Assembly (NCBI RefSeq): GCF_027923385.1
Contig: NZ_BSEC01000001.1
Span: 3,508,001 to 3,572,000, forward strand
DNA length: 64,000 nt
Direction: 5' to 3'
Origin: Methylocystis echinoides
GTDB lineage: Bacteria; Pseudomonadota; Alphaproteobacteria; Rhizobiales; Beijerinckiaceae
How positions within the stretch are numbered: the stretch's first letter is position 1; each line of letters begins with the position of its first letter. The position numbers and the translations under genes are program-made. The notes beneath the pieces were generated by a model, which saw only the letters and a program-made list of their open reading frames with translations, was not told the DNA's origin and searched no databases. Below are positions 35,850 through 45,195 of the stretch, piece by piece.

Positions 35850-36635
35850 GTGCTCGTTGACATCGATCTTCTGCATTTCTGGATGGATCAGCCGACGCCG
35901 GTCATGGCCCTGATGCTGGCCATGGCGATGGGGGCGCTGGCGCTCTTTCTCTGCTGGATCAGCTTTTATCCGCCCTTCGCCCCCCATGTGCAGCACTGGC
36001 GCGGCGTGGTTCCGCCCTTCGTCGGCGTCCCGGCGGTGCTCTTCGGCCTGCTAATGACCTTTCTCTCGCAGGATGTCTGGGACGCCAATCGCCGCGCCTA
36101 TCGGGCGGTGGCGCTGGAGCGCGAACAGCTTGCGACCCTCGTCGCCCTGACCGGCAATCACGGGGCCGAGGCCGCCAACGTCCCGCGCAGCATCCGCGAC
36201 TATGTGGAGGCGGTGGCGGGCGTCGAATGGAAGACGATGGAGAAGGGCGAGGAGGCGCCCGAGGCGGAAACCGCGCTCAACGCGCTGACCCGCGCCGTCA
36301 GTAGCGCCAAGATCGAACCGGCCTTTCAGCGGGCGCTCATCGACACGGTGCTGAAACTGCGCTCGGCGCGGGAGGCGCGACTCGCCATCAGCGGCGCCTA
36401 TCCCGACGACCGCAAATGGGCCGCGGTGATCCTAATTGCCTTCATCACCCAGATCAGCATCGCCGTCGTGCATCTGGACCGGGCGCGTCCCCAGCTTCTC
36501 GCGCAGGCGATCTTCTGCGCGGCGGCGATCGTGACGATCTCCCTGGTCGCCGCCGTGGAGGAGCCCTATGCGCCGCCCAAGGCGGTGAGTTCCGAGCCGC
36601 TGGAGAGCCTGCTGGAAAAGCTGCCGGGGGAGTGA
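35850..36635 (+). CDS. DUF4239 (bestrophin-like) membrane protein
   Basis: 261 residues with four hydrophobic segments (residues about 18-40, 52-72, 190-210 and 215-235) and a cytoplasmic helical region between. Contains the DUF4239 pattern VPAVLFGLLMTFLSQDVWDANRRAYRAVALEREQL. Function unknown; the fold has been compared with bestrophin channels. The start is GTG at 35850 with GGGGGA upstream. It stands alone, divergent from the ffs-dnaX group. Confidence 0.8.
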   Translation: MLVDIDLLHFWMDQPTPVMALMLAMAMGALALFLCWISFYPPFAPHVQHWRGVVPPFVGVPAVLFGLLMTFLSQDVWDANRRAYRAVALEREQLATLVALTGNHGAEAANVPRSIRDYVEAVAGVEWKTMEKGEEAPEAETALNALTRAVSSAKIEPAFQRALIDTVLKLRSAREARLAISGAYPDDRKWAAVILIAFITQISIAVVHLDRARPQLLAQAIFCAAAIVTISLVAAVEEPYAPPKAVSSEPLESLLEKLPGE

Positions 36636-36746
36636 GGCCGGAAAGGCTCCCACTCCGTCTCGTCGAGTCCGCCCGGGAACAGCCCAAACGGCCGCCGCGT
36701 TAGGCGCGTGACGGCTGACAGGGGCGTTCGAGATCGAGGAAAGCCC

Positions 36747-37634
36747 ATGGCGAGGCAGAGTGACGAGACGGCGTCCAAAGGCGCGCAGGACAAATGGGGC
36801 GGCAACGGCGAGAGGCGGCAGACCGACGCCATCGAGATGCTCAAGGCGGATCACCGCCGGGTCGAGCAGCTCTTCGACAAATATGAACAGGCGCGCCGGC
36901 GCGCGGAAAAATCGAAGCTCGCCCAGCAGATTTGCCTCGAACTCACCATCCATGCGCAGCTCGAGGAGGAGATCTTCTACCCCGCCTGCCGCGAGCATGT
37001 GGACGACCCCATGCTCGACGAGGCGCAGGTGGAGCATGACACCGCCAAGATCCTCATCGCCGAAGTGGCCATGGGAAGCCCCGCCAGCGACCCCTTCTTC
37101 GACGCCAAGGTGAAAGTGCTCGGCGAATACATCCGCCATCACGTCCAGGAGGAGGAGAAGGACCCCGACAGCATCTTCGCCGAAGCGATCGAGGGCGGCG
37201 TCGATACGGCGGCGCTCGGCCGGCGTCTGATGATGCGCCGCAAGGAGCTGATGGACCAGTTCGACGAAGAGCTTCTGCTGCCGCAGCCCAAGGCCCTGCA
37301 TGTGACGCTGGCGCAGGAAGAGGAAGTCTGGTCGGAGCCGCCGCGTCGCGGCGCGGCGCGCGATGAGCGCGCCTATGACGAACGCCGGATGGCGCGCGGC
37401 GGCGAAGAGGGCCGCGAGCGCGGCTGGCATGGCGACCCGGAAGGACACGCTGAGGCGGCGCGTCGCGGCTGGGAGGAGCGCGAAGGCGGCGAATCGCCCC
37501 GGCCGCGCGGGCGGGATGAGGCGCGCAGCCGCCCGGAGGAAGCCGGGCGCGGCGGGCGCGCGCACAGAGGCTGGGCCGGCGCCCCAGGGCGCCCCTCCGA
37601 GGCGGCCCGCAAAGGCTGGGAACACCGCCGCTGA
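36747..37634 (+). CDS. Hemerythrin HHE-domain protein with repetitive C-terminal tail
   Basis: 295 residues from the ATG at 36747. The HHE domain covers roughly residues 25-175: AIEMLKADHRRVEQLFDKYE, HAQLEEEIFYPACREHV, EAQVEHDTAKILI and IRHHVQEEEKD supply the His and Glu ligands for a di-iron site that binds oxygen or nitric oxide species. The remaining 95 residues are Arg/Gly/Glu-rich and contain related units (GWHGDPEGHAEAARRGWEE, GRPSEAARKGWEHRR), like the glycine-rich stress-protein motif of YciG/KGG proteins. This fusion of a metal-binding domain with a disordered stress-type tail is unusual. No signal peptide. Confidence 0.85.
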   Translation: MARQSDETASKGAQDKWGGNGERRQTDAIEMLKADHRRVEQLFDKYEQARRRAEKSKLAQQICLELTIHAQLEEEIFYPACREHVDDPMLDEAQVEHDTAKILIAEVAMGSPASDPFFDAKVKVLGEYIRHHVQEEEKDPDSIFAEAIEGGVDTAALGRRLMMRRKELMDQFDEELLLPQPKALHVTLAQEEEVWSEPPRRGAARDERAYDERRMARGGEEGRERGWHGDPEGHAEAARRGWEEREGGESPRPRGRDEARSRPEEAGRGGRAHRGWAGAPGRPSEAARKGWEHRR

Positions 37635-37654
37635 GCCATGACCGCGCAACAGCA

Positions 37655-37677
37655 TGGCCGGGCGTGTCCCGGCCATT
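37655..37677. repeat. Intergenic palindrome ATGGCCGGG-N5-CCCGGCCAT
   Basis: Perfect 9-bp inverted repeat with a 5-base loop (CGTGT), 20 bp after the HHE gene, without a T run. It resembles the dispersed palindromes of many Rhizobiales genomes and may act as a weak terminator or mRNA end. Confidence 0.5.
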
Positions 37678-37814
37678 CGCCGGCTCTGGCGCGGGCGCAG
37701 CTTTTCGTGGCCCGACAGGCGCAAAAACCCGCCTGCCATTCACCTTTCCGCCGGAAAGCGGGTGCGCCGCCGCATGTCTGTTGCTAAAGAGGCGCGGACA
37801 TCGGAAGGAAGACC

Positions 37815-38969
37815 GTGACCGCAGCCCCGGACAGACAAGTCGCCGAGAAACTGGGCGCCGAGCAGCTCGCCGCCATCCTCGCGCATTTCGAGCGCGCGGG
37901 ATTCGCCCGCCATGAGCCGAAGCTCCTCCAGCCCGCCGGCGTCTTTCTCGACCGCTCGGGAGAGGATTTTCGCGGCCATCTCTATCTGACCACCGACGCC
38001 TCCGGCGCGGAACTCTGCCTGCGTCCGGAATACACCATCCCCGTCTGCCGCGATTATCTCGCCTCGGCGCGGGCCGGACAGGCGGCCGCCTTCGCCTATG
38101 GCGGCTCGATCTTCCGCGCGCCGGCGCATGGCGACGCCGGCGACGGCGAATTCCTGCAGGCGGGCGTCGAGAGCTTCGGACGCGAGGACCGCGAGGCGGC
38201 CGACGCCGAAATTCTCGGCGCGGCGCTGGACGCCGCCCGCGCCGCCGGCGCCGCGGACCTTTCCATGCGCATGGGCGACGCCGGCATGGTCGGCGCCTTT
38301 CTCGACGGTCTCGATCTGCCCTCCGTGTGGCGGCGCCGCGTCGAGACGGGACATGCGCGCGGCCTGCCGCTCGCCGACATCTTCGCCCCGCCCCGCCGCA
38401 ATGGCTCCGAGAAGGCGGGCGTGCTCGCGGCGCTCACGAGAGCCGACCCCGCCGACGCCCGCCAGCTCGTCGAAGACCTTCTCGCCATCGCCGGCATCAC
38501 GCCGGTTGGCGGTCGCAGCGCGGCCGAGATCGCGGAGCGCTTTCTGGATCAGGCGACGCTCTCGGAAGGCGTCGGCGTTTCCGCCGAAAAGCGCGCGCTG
38601 GCCGACGCCTTCTTCCGCATCGAGGGCGCGCCCGACAACGCCTCGGCGGCCCTGCGCCGTCTCGCCGAGGACGCCGGGCTGGATCTCGGCGCGGCGCTGG
38701 ACCGCTTCGATACGCGCACGAGCTTCCTCGCCGCGCGCGGCCTCGATCTGGACAGCATGATCTTCTCGGCGAGTTTCGCCCGCCATCTCGACTATTATTC
38801 CGGCTTCGTCTTCGAGGCCCGGCGCAAGGGCGCGGACGAGCCGGTGATCGGCGGCGGCCGCTACGACCGCCTTCTGCGCACGCTCGGCGCGACGGCGGAT
38901 ATTCCGGCGGTTGGCGCCGCCATCTGGATCGACAGGCTGCAAACCGCGGCGTCGGGAGTCGCGGCATGA
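37815..38969 (+). CDS. hisZ: ATP phosphoribosyltransferase regulatory subunit HisZ
   Basis: 384 residues, HisRS-like but lacking aminoacylation residues. Blocks: [67 protein letters not shown] (the motif 2 region), and the C-terminal [20 protein letters not shown] with [15 protein letters not shown]. It forms the hetero-octamer with short HisG and confers histidine feedback on the first step of histidine synthesis. Start GTG at 37815. The stop overlaps the hisG start (ATGA, 38966-38969). Confidence 0.95.
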   Translation: MTAAPDRQVAEKLGAEQLAAILAHFERAGFARHEPKLLQPAGVFLDRSGEDFRGHLYLTTDASGAELCLRPEYTIPVCRDYLASARAGQAAAFAYGGSIFRAPAHGDAGDGEFLQAGVESFGREDREAADAEILGAALDAARAAGAADLSMRMGDAGMVGAFLDGLDLPSVWRRRVETGHARGLPLADIFAPPRRNGSEKAGVLAALTRADPADARQLVEDLLAIAGITPVGGRSAAEIAERFLDQATLSEGVGVSAEKRALADAFFRIEGAPDNASAALRRLAEDAGLDLGAALDRFDTRTSFLAARGLDLDSMIFSASFARHLDYYSGFVFEARRKGADEPVIGGGRYDRLLRTLGATADIPAVGAAIWIDRLQTAASGVAA

Positions 38970-39928
38970 CGCAGAAACTGATCCTGGCCACGCCGTCCAA
39001 GGGCCGCCTTCAGGAAAACGCCAACGCCTTCTTCGCCCGCGCCGGTCTCGAACTGACGCAGGGGCGCGGCGCGCGCGACTATCGCGGCGCCGTCGCCGGG
39101 CTCGACGGCACGGAGGTCGGCTATCTGTCGGCGTCCGAAATCACCCGCCGACTCGCGCAGGGCGAGGCGCATTTCGGCGTCACCGGCGAAGACCTCGTGC
39201 GCGAGGAAATCGCCGATCCCGACAGCAAGGTGGAGTTGCTGGCCCCGCTCGGATTTGGCCACGCCAATGTGGTCGTCGCCGCGCCGCAGGCGTGGATCGA
39301 CGTGCGGACGATGGCGGACCTCGCCGACGTCGCCGACGGCTTCCGCGCGCGCCACGGACGCGGCCTGCGCGTCGCCACCAAATATGTGAACACGACGCGC
39401 CGCTTCTTTGCGCAGAATGGCGTCAGCGATTATCGCATCGTCGAAAGCTCCGGCGCCACGGAAGGCGCGCCGGCGGCCGGTTCGGCCGATCTCATCGTCG
39501 ACATCACCACGACCGGCGCGACCCTCGCGGCCAATGCGCTGAAGGTGCTCGACGATGGCGTGATCCTGCGCTCGCAGGCCAATCTCGTCGCCTCGCTCAC
39601 CGCGCCCTGGAGCGAAACCGCGCGCGAAGCCGCCCGCGTCATCCTCTCGCGCATCGCGGCGGAGGAAGCCGCCCGCACCACGCGCGACGTGCGCGCGACC
39701 CTGCCCCTCGACGACGCGGCGCTCGGCGAGGCGCTGGCGACGTTCGGCGCGACGCTGCGCGAGCGGCACGGCGAGACGGTGACTTTCGCCTGCCCGACGA
39801 AGCAGGTCGCCGCGCTCGCCGACTGGCTGATCGGCAACGGCGCGCGAAGCGTGACGAGCGCAAAGCTGGATTATGTCTTCCACGCCGGCAATGCGCTGTG
39901 GACGCGGCTCGCCGGCAGGATCAGATAG
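38966..39928 (+). CDS. hisG: ATP phosphoribosyltransferase, catalytic subunit (HisG)
   Basis: 320 residues. Blocks: [71 protein letters not shown], and the PRPP loop [26 protein letters not shown]. It condenses ATP with PRPP to start histidine synthesis. It is longer than typical short-form HisG (about 210-230 residues) by a C-terminal region, as often seen in alphaproteobacteria. Translationally coupled to hisZ. Confidence 0.95.
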   Translation: MTQKLILATPSKGRLQENANAFFARAGLELTQGRGARDYRGAVAGLDGTEVGYLSASEITRRLAQGEAHFGVTGEDLVREEIADPDSKVELLAPLGFGHANVVVAAPQAWIDVRTMADLADVADGFRARHGRGLRVATKYVNTTRRFFAQNGVSDYRIVESSGATEGAPAAGSADLIVDITTTGATLAANALKVLDDGVILRSQANLVASLTAPWSETAREAARVILSRIAAEEAARTTRDVRATLPLDDAALGEALATFGATLRERHGETVTFACPTKQVAALADWLIGNGARSVTSAKLDYVFHAGNALWTRLAGRIR

Positions 39929-39966
39929 GCCCCCGCCCCGGCGCTCACCGCGTCTCGATGCGGCGT

Positions 39967-40431
39967 TCAGATGCGGATCATCGCGGCCATTTCCCCGTCG
40001 GACGGCGCCGGCGTCGCTGACCGATCCTCGCTCTCACCGGAAAGCATCTCGCTCCAGTCCCGAGCGACGTCGGCGAAGGTCTCGATTGTCCGCGCAAACT
40101 GCGCGCCTGTTTTGCCCCGCCAGTGGAACGCCTGGGTGAGAACGACATTAGGCGGATTGTCGTTCGAGAGGGCCAGGGTGGCGCCCGAGGTTCCTTCCCA
40201 GAAAAGATTGGCCGCCAGCAGATCACGATAGATGTCGAGGTCTGGAGCCGGCGCGCCGAGAAGGGCGTAGAAAAAGAAAACGTCCTCCCCGGGACGGTAT
40301 TGCAGATTGACGATCGTCCGCGCGCCGAAACGGAGCGCGCCGCCGCCCTCCTCGTCGAGACTCAGATCGCCGACCGCGAAATACTGCCCGATTTCGGCGA
40401 GGAGATTCGTCAGTCCCATCTCGAGCGTCAT
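39967..40431 (-). CDS. CesT-family type III secretion chaperone
   Basis: 154 residues, acidic. It follows the CesT/Tir chaperone pattern: MTLEMGLTNLLAEIGQYFAV, TIVNLQYRPGEDVFFFYALLGAPAP, YRDLLAANLFWEGTSGATLALSNDNPPNVVLTQAF and a final helix (FARTIETFADVARDWSEML). Such chaperones are dimers that bind the N-terminal region of one or a few effectors and deliver them to the secretion ATPase. AAGGAA precedes the ATG at 40431. It starts 41 bp after the stop of the effector-like gene, so the pair is co-transcribed. No secretion-apparatus gene is in the window. Confidence 0.82.
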   Translation of the reverse strand: MTLEMGLTNLLAEIGQYFAVGDLSLDEEGGGALRFGARTIVNLQYRPGEDVFFFYALLGAPAPDLDIYRDLLAANLFWEGTSGATLALSNDNPPNVVLTQAFHWRGKTGAQFARTIETFADVARDWSEMLSGESEDRSATPAPSDGEMAAMIRI

Positions 40432-40472
40432 CGGATGATTCCTTGGAAAGCCGGGGGCATGGCCTATTCACT

Positions 40473-42125
40473 CTACTCGTCGCCGCTGGCCGACTTGAAT
40501 GGCGAGCCCTCATTCATTTTCGCGCGCGTCCTGATCTTTGTCATGTCGGGAGTGTGGTACGGCGGCGCGCCCGATGAAGGAGCCGGGGAGGCTTTCGTCG
40601 ACGAGTCAAAGAAATTCCCGCCGCCCAAGCCGTTACCCTCCGGAATGCTCCTCGACAAAGCGCCAGTCGACGCGGCGCTGAAGGACAGATGGCTTGACGA
40701 GGGATGCGTGCTGGCGGTGTCGGAGGGCGTTATCATGGAAGCCTGTTTCAGGGCCTTGAACTCGCGCAGGATATAACTGTCGTCACGAGGGCGCTTTTCA
40801 TCCAGCAGCAAGTCCCTGACGTGGGGCGCGGACCATTCCGACGGTTGGATGACCTGCTTCTTTTCGCGCAGCGCGGCGATATGTCCCTGAAGCGCGGTCA
40901 GTCGCGTCTGCGCCGATGCGATCTCCGCCGGCGACAGCTTGTCGCCGATAATTTCCGCGAGCCTCGCGTCGGAAAGAGTCTCAATCGCGCTGGCCATGGA
41001 AACATCGACGACGGGCGGCATCTCCACGCCATGAAAAACAGGACCGCGGACGCCCGTCCGCATGATATTGTTACTGAGCACGCTGCCCTGACCGGCGTCA
41101 TCTGGATGGCGTATCTCAGCGCCGAAACACAGATCATGATCGATGCCGACGATCTTCAGCACGCCATCGACGTTGCAAATGAACCAGTTCCCGGCATGGC
41201 GGTCGATCTGCCCCGTGAGCGCGTCGAGAAGCTGGAGCTGCATCAGGCCCGGCCATATTTTCGGGTTGCTGTAAATATTGGGCTCTAGACTCAGGAGATC
41301 CACAAGCCTGTCGCCCTGTATCCCATCCGTCACCAGCTTGGTCTCGAGGCCGATCTCTTCCATCCCTTCGGGCAACGCCCGGATCGCCACTCGAACCGGA
41401 TCGACGACATCGAAGCCAAGTTCCTGCGCAAGCTCGCAAACGACGATATTCCGCATCGCAATCCTCGGGTCCTCCAGCTCTATTCCGGAGGCGATCGCGC
41501 CGTTGCTCTTGATCACATTACTCAGGGGCTTGAAGGCGCGATAGACAACGCCGCCGTCTCCTTCCGCGTAAGACGTCTTGTAGACGTTACTGCATTTCCC
41601 CTTGCCGAGATGCTCGATCTCTACGTCTGCCCGCTTGTCGGCAATCGTCGCGCCGATGATGCTGATGTTTCTGGCTCGATAAAGCTTCGCGTCCGATTCG
41701 GTCAGGCCTGCTGTCTCAAGAAGGCTTTTTTCAACAGTTCTGGACTCCTGCCGACTCGGGCGCGGCCAGTTGATCGGCTTCGCCGGCGGAGGCGTCTGGC
41801 CGGCGTTCAAAAGATTTTTATCGCTCGTCGCTCTTTGAAGCCTGTTTCGCTCGTTCATGGGAAGCGGCAGAGTCGTGGACTGTCCGGCGAAACTCACGGA
41901 ACGCGCCTGTCTGTCCAGTTTCGAATTGTCCCGAGGCGCGATCGCCACGGACTTTTCAGGGACCTTCGAACCTGCTCCAGACGCTTTCCGATTTTGCTTT
42001 TGGACTTTCTGTGGCTCTGCCTTCACGACCAGTGCAGCCGGCAGGTTGCCGTCCACGTCACTGTCTTTACGGTCGTGGCAGACAGAGGGGAGACGGAACC
42101 TGGCCATGCAGTTGAAATTCGTCAT
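40473..42125 (-). CDS. Kinase-fold type III effector-like protein
   Basis: 550 residues from the ATG at 42125 (GAGGAAG upstream; a TTG at 42149 is in frame). The first ~165 residues are Ser/Pro/Lys-rich and disordered, like an effector secretion and chaperone-binding region. A kinase-like core follows: glycine loop LGKGKCSNVYK (173-183), Lys in VVYRAFKPL (199), catalytic DRHAGN (308-313) and a metal-binding Asp in VGIDHDLCFG (329). The DRHxxN...IDxD style resembles phosphatidylinositol-kinase and actin-fragmin-kinase-like effectors rather than Hanks kinases. The tail is again Ser/Pro-rich. Next to a CesT chaperone and of lower GC than neighbours, so probably acquired. The substrate is unknown. 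Confidence 0.72.
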   Translation of the reverse strand: MTNFNCMARFRLPSVCHDRKDSDVDGNLPAALVVKAEPQKVQKQNRKASGAGSKVPEKSVAIAPRDNSKLDRQARSVSFAGQSTTLPLPMNERNRLQRATSDKNLLNAGQTPPPAKPINWPRPSRQESRTVEKSLLETAGLTESDAKLYRARNISIIGATIADKRADVEIEHLGKGKCSNVYKTSYAEGDGGVVYRAFKPLSNVIKSNGAIASGIELEDPRIAMRNIVVCELAQELGFDVVDPVRVAIRALPEGMEEIGLETKLVTDGIQGDRLVDLLSLEPNIYSNPKIWPGLMQLQLLDALTGQIDRHAGNWFICNVDGVLKIVGIDHDLCFGAEIRHPDDAGQGSVLSNNIMRTGVRGPVFHGVEMPPVVDVSMASAIETLSDARLAEIIGDKLSPAEIASAQTRLTALQGHIAALREKKQVIQPSEWSAPHVRDLLLDEKRPRDDSYILREFKALKQASMITPSDTASTHPSSSHLSFSAASTGALSRSIPEGNGLGGGNFFDSSTKASPAPSSGAPPYHTPDMTKIRTRAKMNEGSPFKSASGDE

Positions 42126-42228
42126 CGCTTCCTCGACTGCTTTCCACAAGTCTAGCGAAGCGGCAGATCGGCGCTGTCACGAACATGACAGATATTTCGG
42201 GATTGCATCCCCTTGGCTCCGCGCCGCC

Positions 42229-42990
42229 TCACCGCGTCTGCGTCAGCAGCAGATAGGCGGCGAGCGGGTTGGTCGTCAGATAGCGCAGCAGCAGGCGGCG
42301 GGGCTCCAGCCCGAGGCGGAACGCCCATTCGAGCCCGGCGCTCTGCATCCATTGCGGCGCGCGAGGCTTGGCGCCGGCGACGAAGTCGAACAGCCCGCCT
42401 GAGGTCTTGATGACCTTCACATTGCGCAGCCGACGGCGATGCTCCGCCACGAATTTCTGCTCCAGCGGCACGCCCATCGCAAGCCACAAAATGTCCGGCG
42501 CGAGCGCGTTGATCTCGTCGAGTTTGGCGACGAGCTGCGGGCCTTTCAGATAGCCGTGCGACCGGCCGACGATCCTGAGGTCGGGCGCCATCCGCCGCGT
42601 CGCCTCGCAGGCGGCGCGGTTAACTTCCTCGCTCGCGCCGAAGAGATAGAAGCTCGCGCCCCGTCCCTGCGCCATCTGCGCGACGAGTGGATAGAGGTCC
42701 GTCGTGGCGACGCGCTCGGGTAGTGGTTTTTTCGAAAAGAGGCGCGAGGCCGTCACCAGCGGCTGGCCATCGGCGGCGATGGAGTCGGCGTCATCGATCA
42801 GCCGGGCGAAATCCCTGTCCAGGAAACGTCGCGCCAGCACCTCGCCATTGGCCGAGGTAAGGTAATAAGGCCCTTCCGGCCGCGCCGGCCCGGCGGCGAG
42901 ATCGAGCATCATCTGCGCGGTCTCGACAAGGCCCAGTCGCGCGATGGCGGCGCCGCCGACGAAACTCGATTCGATCGTATGGATGGTCAC
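42229..42990 (-). CDS. WecG/TagA/CpsF-family glycosyltransferase
   Basis: 253 residues. Family blocks: YYLTSANGEVLARRFLDRDFARLIDDADSIAADGQPLV, FYLFGASEEVNRAACE, RIVGRSHGYL, DILWLAMGVPLEQKFVAEHR and the final GLEWAFRLGLEPRRLLLRYL. These enzymes transfer ManNAcA, ManNAc or glucuronic-type sugars onto a lipid-linked acceptor in capsule, exopolysaccharide or teichoic-type synthesis. The catalytic Asp is expected in DSIAADGQP. No polysaccharide cluster surrounds it, so the acceptor is unknown. The ATG at 42990 has no upstream partner gene. Confidence 0.88.
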   Translation of the reverse strand: MTIHTIESSFVGGAAIARLGLVETAQMMLDLAAGPARPEGPYYLTSANGEVLARRFLDRDFARLIDDADSIAADGQPLVTASRLFSKKPLPERVATTDLYPLVAQMAQGRGASFYLFGASEEVNRAACEATRRMAPDLRIVGRSHGYLKGPQLVAKLDEINALAPDILWLAMGVPLEQKFVAEHRRRLRNVKVIKTSGGLFDFVAGAKPRAPQWMQSAGLEWAFRLGLEPRRLLLRYLTTNPLAAYLLLTQTR

Positions 42991-43068
42991 GGGCGCCCCT
43001 GATTGCGCAAGTCTCGCGCAAGTCTAGGGGGCGATCAGCTTGAACGCAGCAATAAAACCGCGACATGG

Positions 43069-43677
43069 TCAAGGAGGCGTTGCGCCCGGCTTGCCGGGCG
43101 GAACCCTGTCGGACTCGAGCATGGCGAACAGCAGATGGTCGCGCCACTGGCCGTTGATGGCCAGATAGGAGCGCGCATAGCCTTCCTGCTTGAAGCCGAC
43201 GCGTTCGAGCAGCCGCTTGGACGGCTCGTTGTTTGGCAGGCAGGCGGCCTCGATGCGATGCAGCCCCTGCTTCTCGAAGATATAGGCGCAGGCCGCGCGC
43301 GCCGCGCGGGTCATATAGCCCTTGCCGGCGAAGGGTTCGCCCATCCAGTAGCCAAGCGTCGCCGCCTGCGAGACGCCGCGCCGCACATAGCCGAAGGACA
43401 GGCCGCCGAGCAGCACGTCGTCCTCCTCGCGAAACACGAAGAAGGAATAGGCTTCGTCGCGGGCCATCTCCTCGGCGTGACGGCGCACGCGATAGCGGAA
43501 GCTCGCGCGGGTCAGATCGTCCGACGGCCAGATCGGCTCCCAGGGGGTGAGAAAGGCGCGACTTTGCTCGCGCAGACTGGCCCATTCGAGGTAATCGCGC
43601 ATTTCGGAGGGGCGCATATAGACGCCCTCGCCCTGGATCGGCATGTCGCGACGGCCAAGAACGCCGAAGATCGCCAT
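43069..43677 (-). CDS. GNAT-family N-acetyltransferase (RimJ/RimL type)
   Basis: 202 residues from the ATG at 43677. Start YMRPSEMRDYLEWASLREQSRAFLTPWEPIW; acetyl-CoA motif LGYWMGEPFAGKGYMTRAARAACAYIFEKQGLHRIEA; then NNEPSKRLLERVGFKQEGYARSYLAINGQWRDHLLF. These features place it with RimJ/RimL enzymes that acetylate N-termini (for example of ribosomal proteins). It lies 14 bp after the thrC stop on the same strand and is probably the last gene of the cta-thrC unit. Confidence 0.9.
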   Translation of the reverse strand: MAIFGVLGRRDMPIQGEGVYMRPSEMRDYLEWASLREQSRAFLTPWEPIWPSDDLTRASFRYRVRRHAEEMARDEAYSFFVFREEDDVLLGGLSFGYVRRGVSQAATLGYWMGEPFAGKGYMTRAARAACAYIFEKQGLHRIEAACLPNNEPSKRLLERVGFKQEGYARSYLAINGQWRDHLLFAMLESDRVPPGKPGATPP

Positions 43678-43691
43678 ACTGATGCTCTCCG

Positions 43692-45098
43692 TCACGCCTG
43701 CGCGGCGCGGGCGCGCTCGCTGATGAAGGCGCTGACGCGCGCTTCGTCGTTTTCGAGAATGGTGAACCGCTCGGGCCCTTCCAGCCGCGCGGCGATGGCG
43801 TCGGGCGCCCGCGGCCGGCAGCCGATGGCGCGCTCGATCGCGTCCGGGAATTTGGCCGGATGCGCGGTGGAGAGCGCAACGACCGGCGTCGCCGGATCCG
43901 CCTCGAGCCGCACGCGCGCCGCACGGACGCCCGTCGCCGTATGCGGATCGAGCACATAGCCGGCCTCGCGCCAAGTGCGCGCGATCTCCGCCGTGGTCTG
44001 CGCCTCGCCGACGGACTGGGCGTCGAATTCGGCGCGGATCGTCTCCAGCGCGGCGGGCGGAATGTCGAAGGCGCCCGACTGGTCGAGCGAGGCGAAGGCG
44101 CCGCGCAGCGCCGCGTGATCGCGCCCCGTGGCGTCGAACAGCAGCCGCTCGAAATTGGAGGAGACCTGGATGTCCATGGAAGGCGATTGCGTCGGCGTCA
44201 CGCCGCGCGGTTCGTAGCGGCCGGTCGCCAGCGCGCGGGCGAGAATGTCGTTGGCGTTGGTTGCGACGATGAGCCGCTCGACCGGCAGACCCATGCGCTT
44301 GGCGATATAGCCGGCGAGCACATCGCCGAAATTGCCGGTCGGCACGGCGTAGGAAATCCGCCGGTGCGGCGCGCCGAGCGCGACGCCGCTGGTGAAATAG
44401 TAAACCATCTGCGCGACGACCCGCGCCCAGTTGATCGAATTGACGCCGGCAAGACCGACGCGCTCGCGGAAGGGCCTGTTGCGGAAGAGCCGCTTCAGAA
44501 TGTTCTGCGCGTCGTCGAATGTCCCCTGAAGCGCGATGGTGTGGACATTGTCCTCCGTCACCGTCGTCATCTGCTTGCGCTGCACGTCGGAAACGCGCCC
44601 ATGCGGATAGAGGATGAAGACGTCGACGCGCGGCAGGCCGCGAAACGCCTCGATCGCCGCCGCGCCCGTGTCGCCCGAGGTGGCGCCGACGATGGTCGCG
44701 CGCAGATTTCGCTTCTCCAGAACATCATTCATCATACGGCCAAGCAGCTGCATGGCCAGATCCTTGAAGGCGAGCGTCGGGCCGTGGAACAACTCCAGCA
44801 CGAAAAGATTGTCGGCGATCTGGGTCATCGGCGCGATGGCGCGATGGCGGAAGCTCGCATAGGCGACCTCTGTCTGCGCGCGCAGCGCCGTCTGCGCCGC
44901 TTCATCCGTCAGAAAGGGCCCGATCAGCCGGGCCGCCGCCTCGGCATAGGGAACGCCCGCCAGCGCGGCGATATCGCCGGGCGAAACATGTGGATAAGCC
45001 AGCGGCGTGTACAGGCCGCCGTCCGTGGCGAGGCCGGCGAGGAGAACGTCGTCGAAAGCAAGCTGCGCGGCTTCGCCACGCGTCGAGAGATAGCGCAA
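43692..45098 (-). CDS. thrC: Threonine synthase
   Basis: 468 residues from a TTG at 45098, which begins the family-like RYLSTRGEA. The longer open frame to 45227 overlaps the SURF1 gene and is not family-like. PLP Lys in FHGPTLAFKDLAMQLLG; phosphate loop TSGDTGAAAIEAF; later VPTGNFGDVLAGYIAKRMGLP. It converts O-phosphohomoserine to threonine. Long-form enzyme typical of proteobacteria and located at the end of the cytochrome oxidase cluster, a conserved alphaproteobacterial linkage. Confidence 0.95.
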   Translation of the reverse strand: MRYLSTRGEAAQLAFDDVLLAGLATDGGLYTPLAYPHVSPGDIAALAGVPYAEAAARLIGPFLTDEAAQTALRAQTEVAYASFRHRAIAPMTQIADNLFVLELFHGPTLAFKDLAMQLLGRMMNDVLEKRNLRATIVGATSGDTGAAAIEAFRGLPRVDVFILYPHGRVSDVQRKQMTTVTEDNVHTIALQGTFDDAQNILKRLFRNRPFRERVGLAGVNSINWARVVAQMVYYFTSGVALGAPHRRISYAVPTGNFGDVLAGYIAKRMGLPVERLIVATNANDILARALATGRYEPRGVTPTQSPSMDIQVSSNFERLLFDATGRDHAALRGAFASLDQSGAFDIPPAALETIRAEFDAQSVGEAQTTAEIARTWREAGYVLDPHTATGVRAARVRLEADPATPVVALSTAHPAKFPDAIERAIGCRPRAPDAIAARLEGPERFTILENDEARVSAFISERARAAQA

Positions 45099-45195
45099 GT
45101 GTCGGTCCGTCGGAGCTTGGGACGCGCGCTCGAACAGCGCGCCGGGGAAACTTCTATCACATTCGCGTCGGCCGCAAGGCGGCTCTTGCGCAACT

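Noticed and set aside
34761..35996. 411-codon open frame on the minus strand
   Set aside because: Alternative frame over dnaX and the 4.5S RNA; Arg-rich with no domain.
36432..37739. 435-codon open frame on the minus strand
   Set aside because: Antisense to the hemerythrin gene and the end of the DUF4239 gene; composition is that of a shadow.
38327..39928. 533-codon frame that starts inside hisZ
   Set aside because: Only the last part (from 38966) is real, namely hisG; the upstream part is an out-of-frame reading of hisZ.
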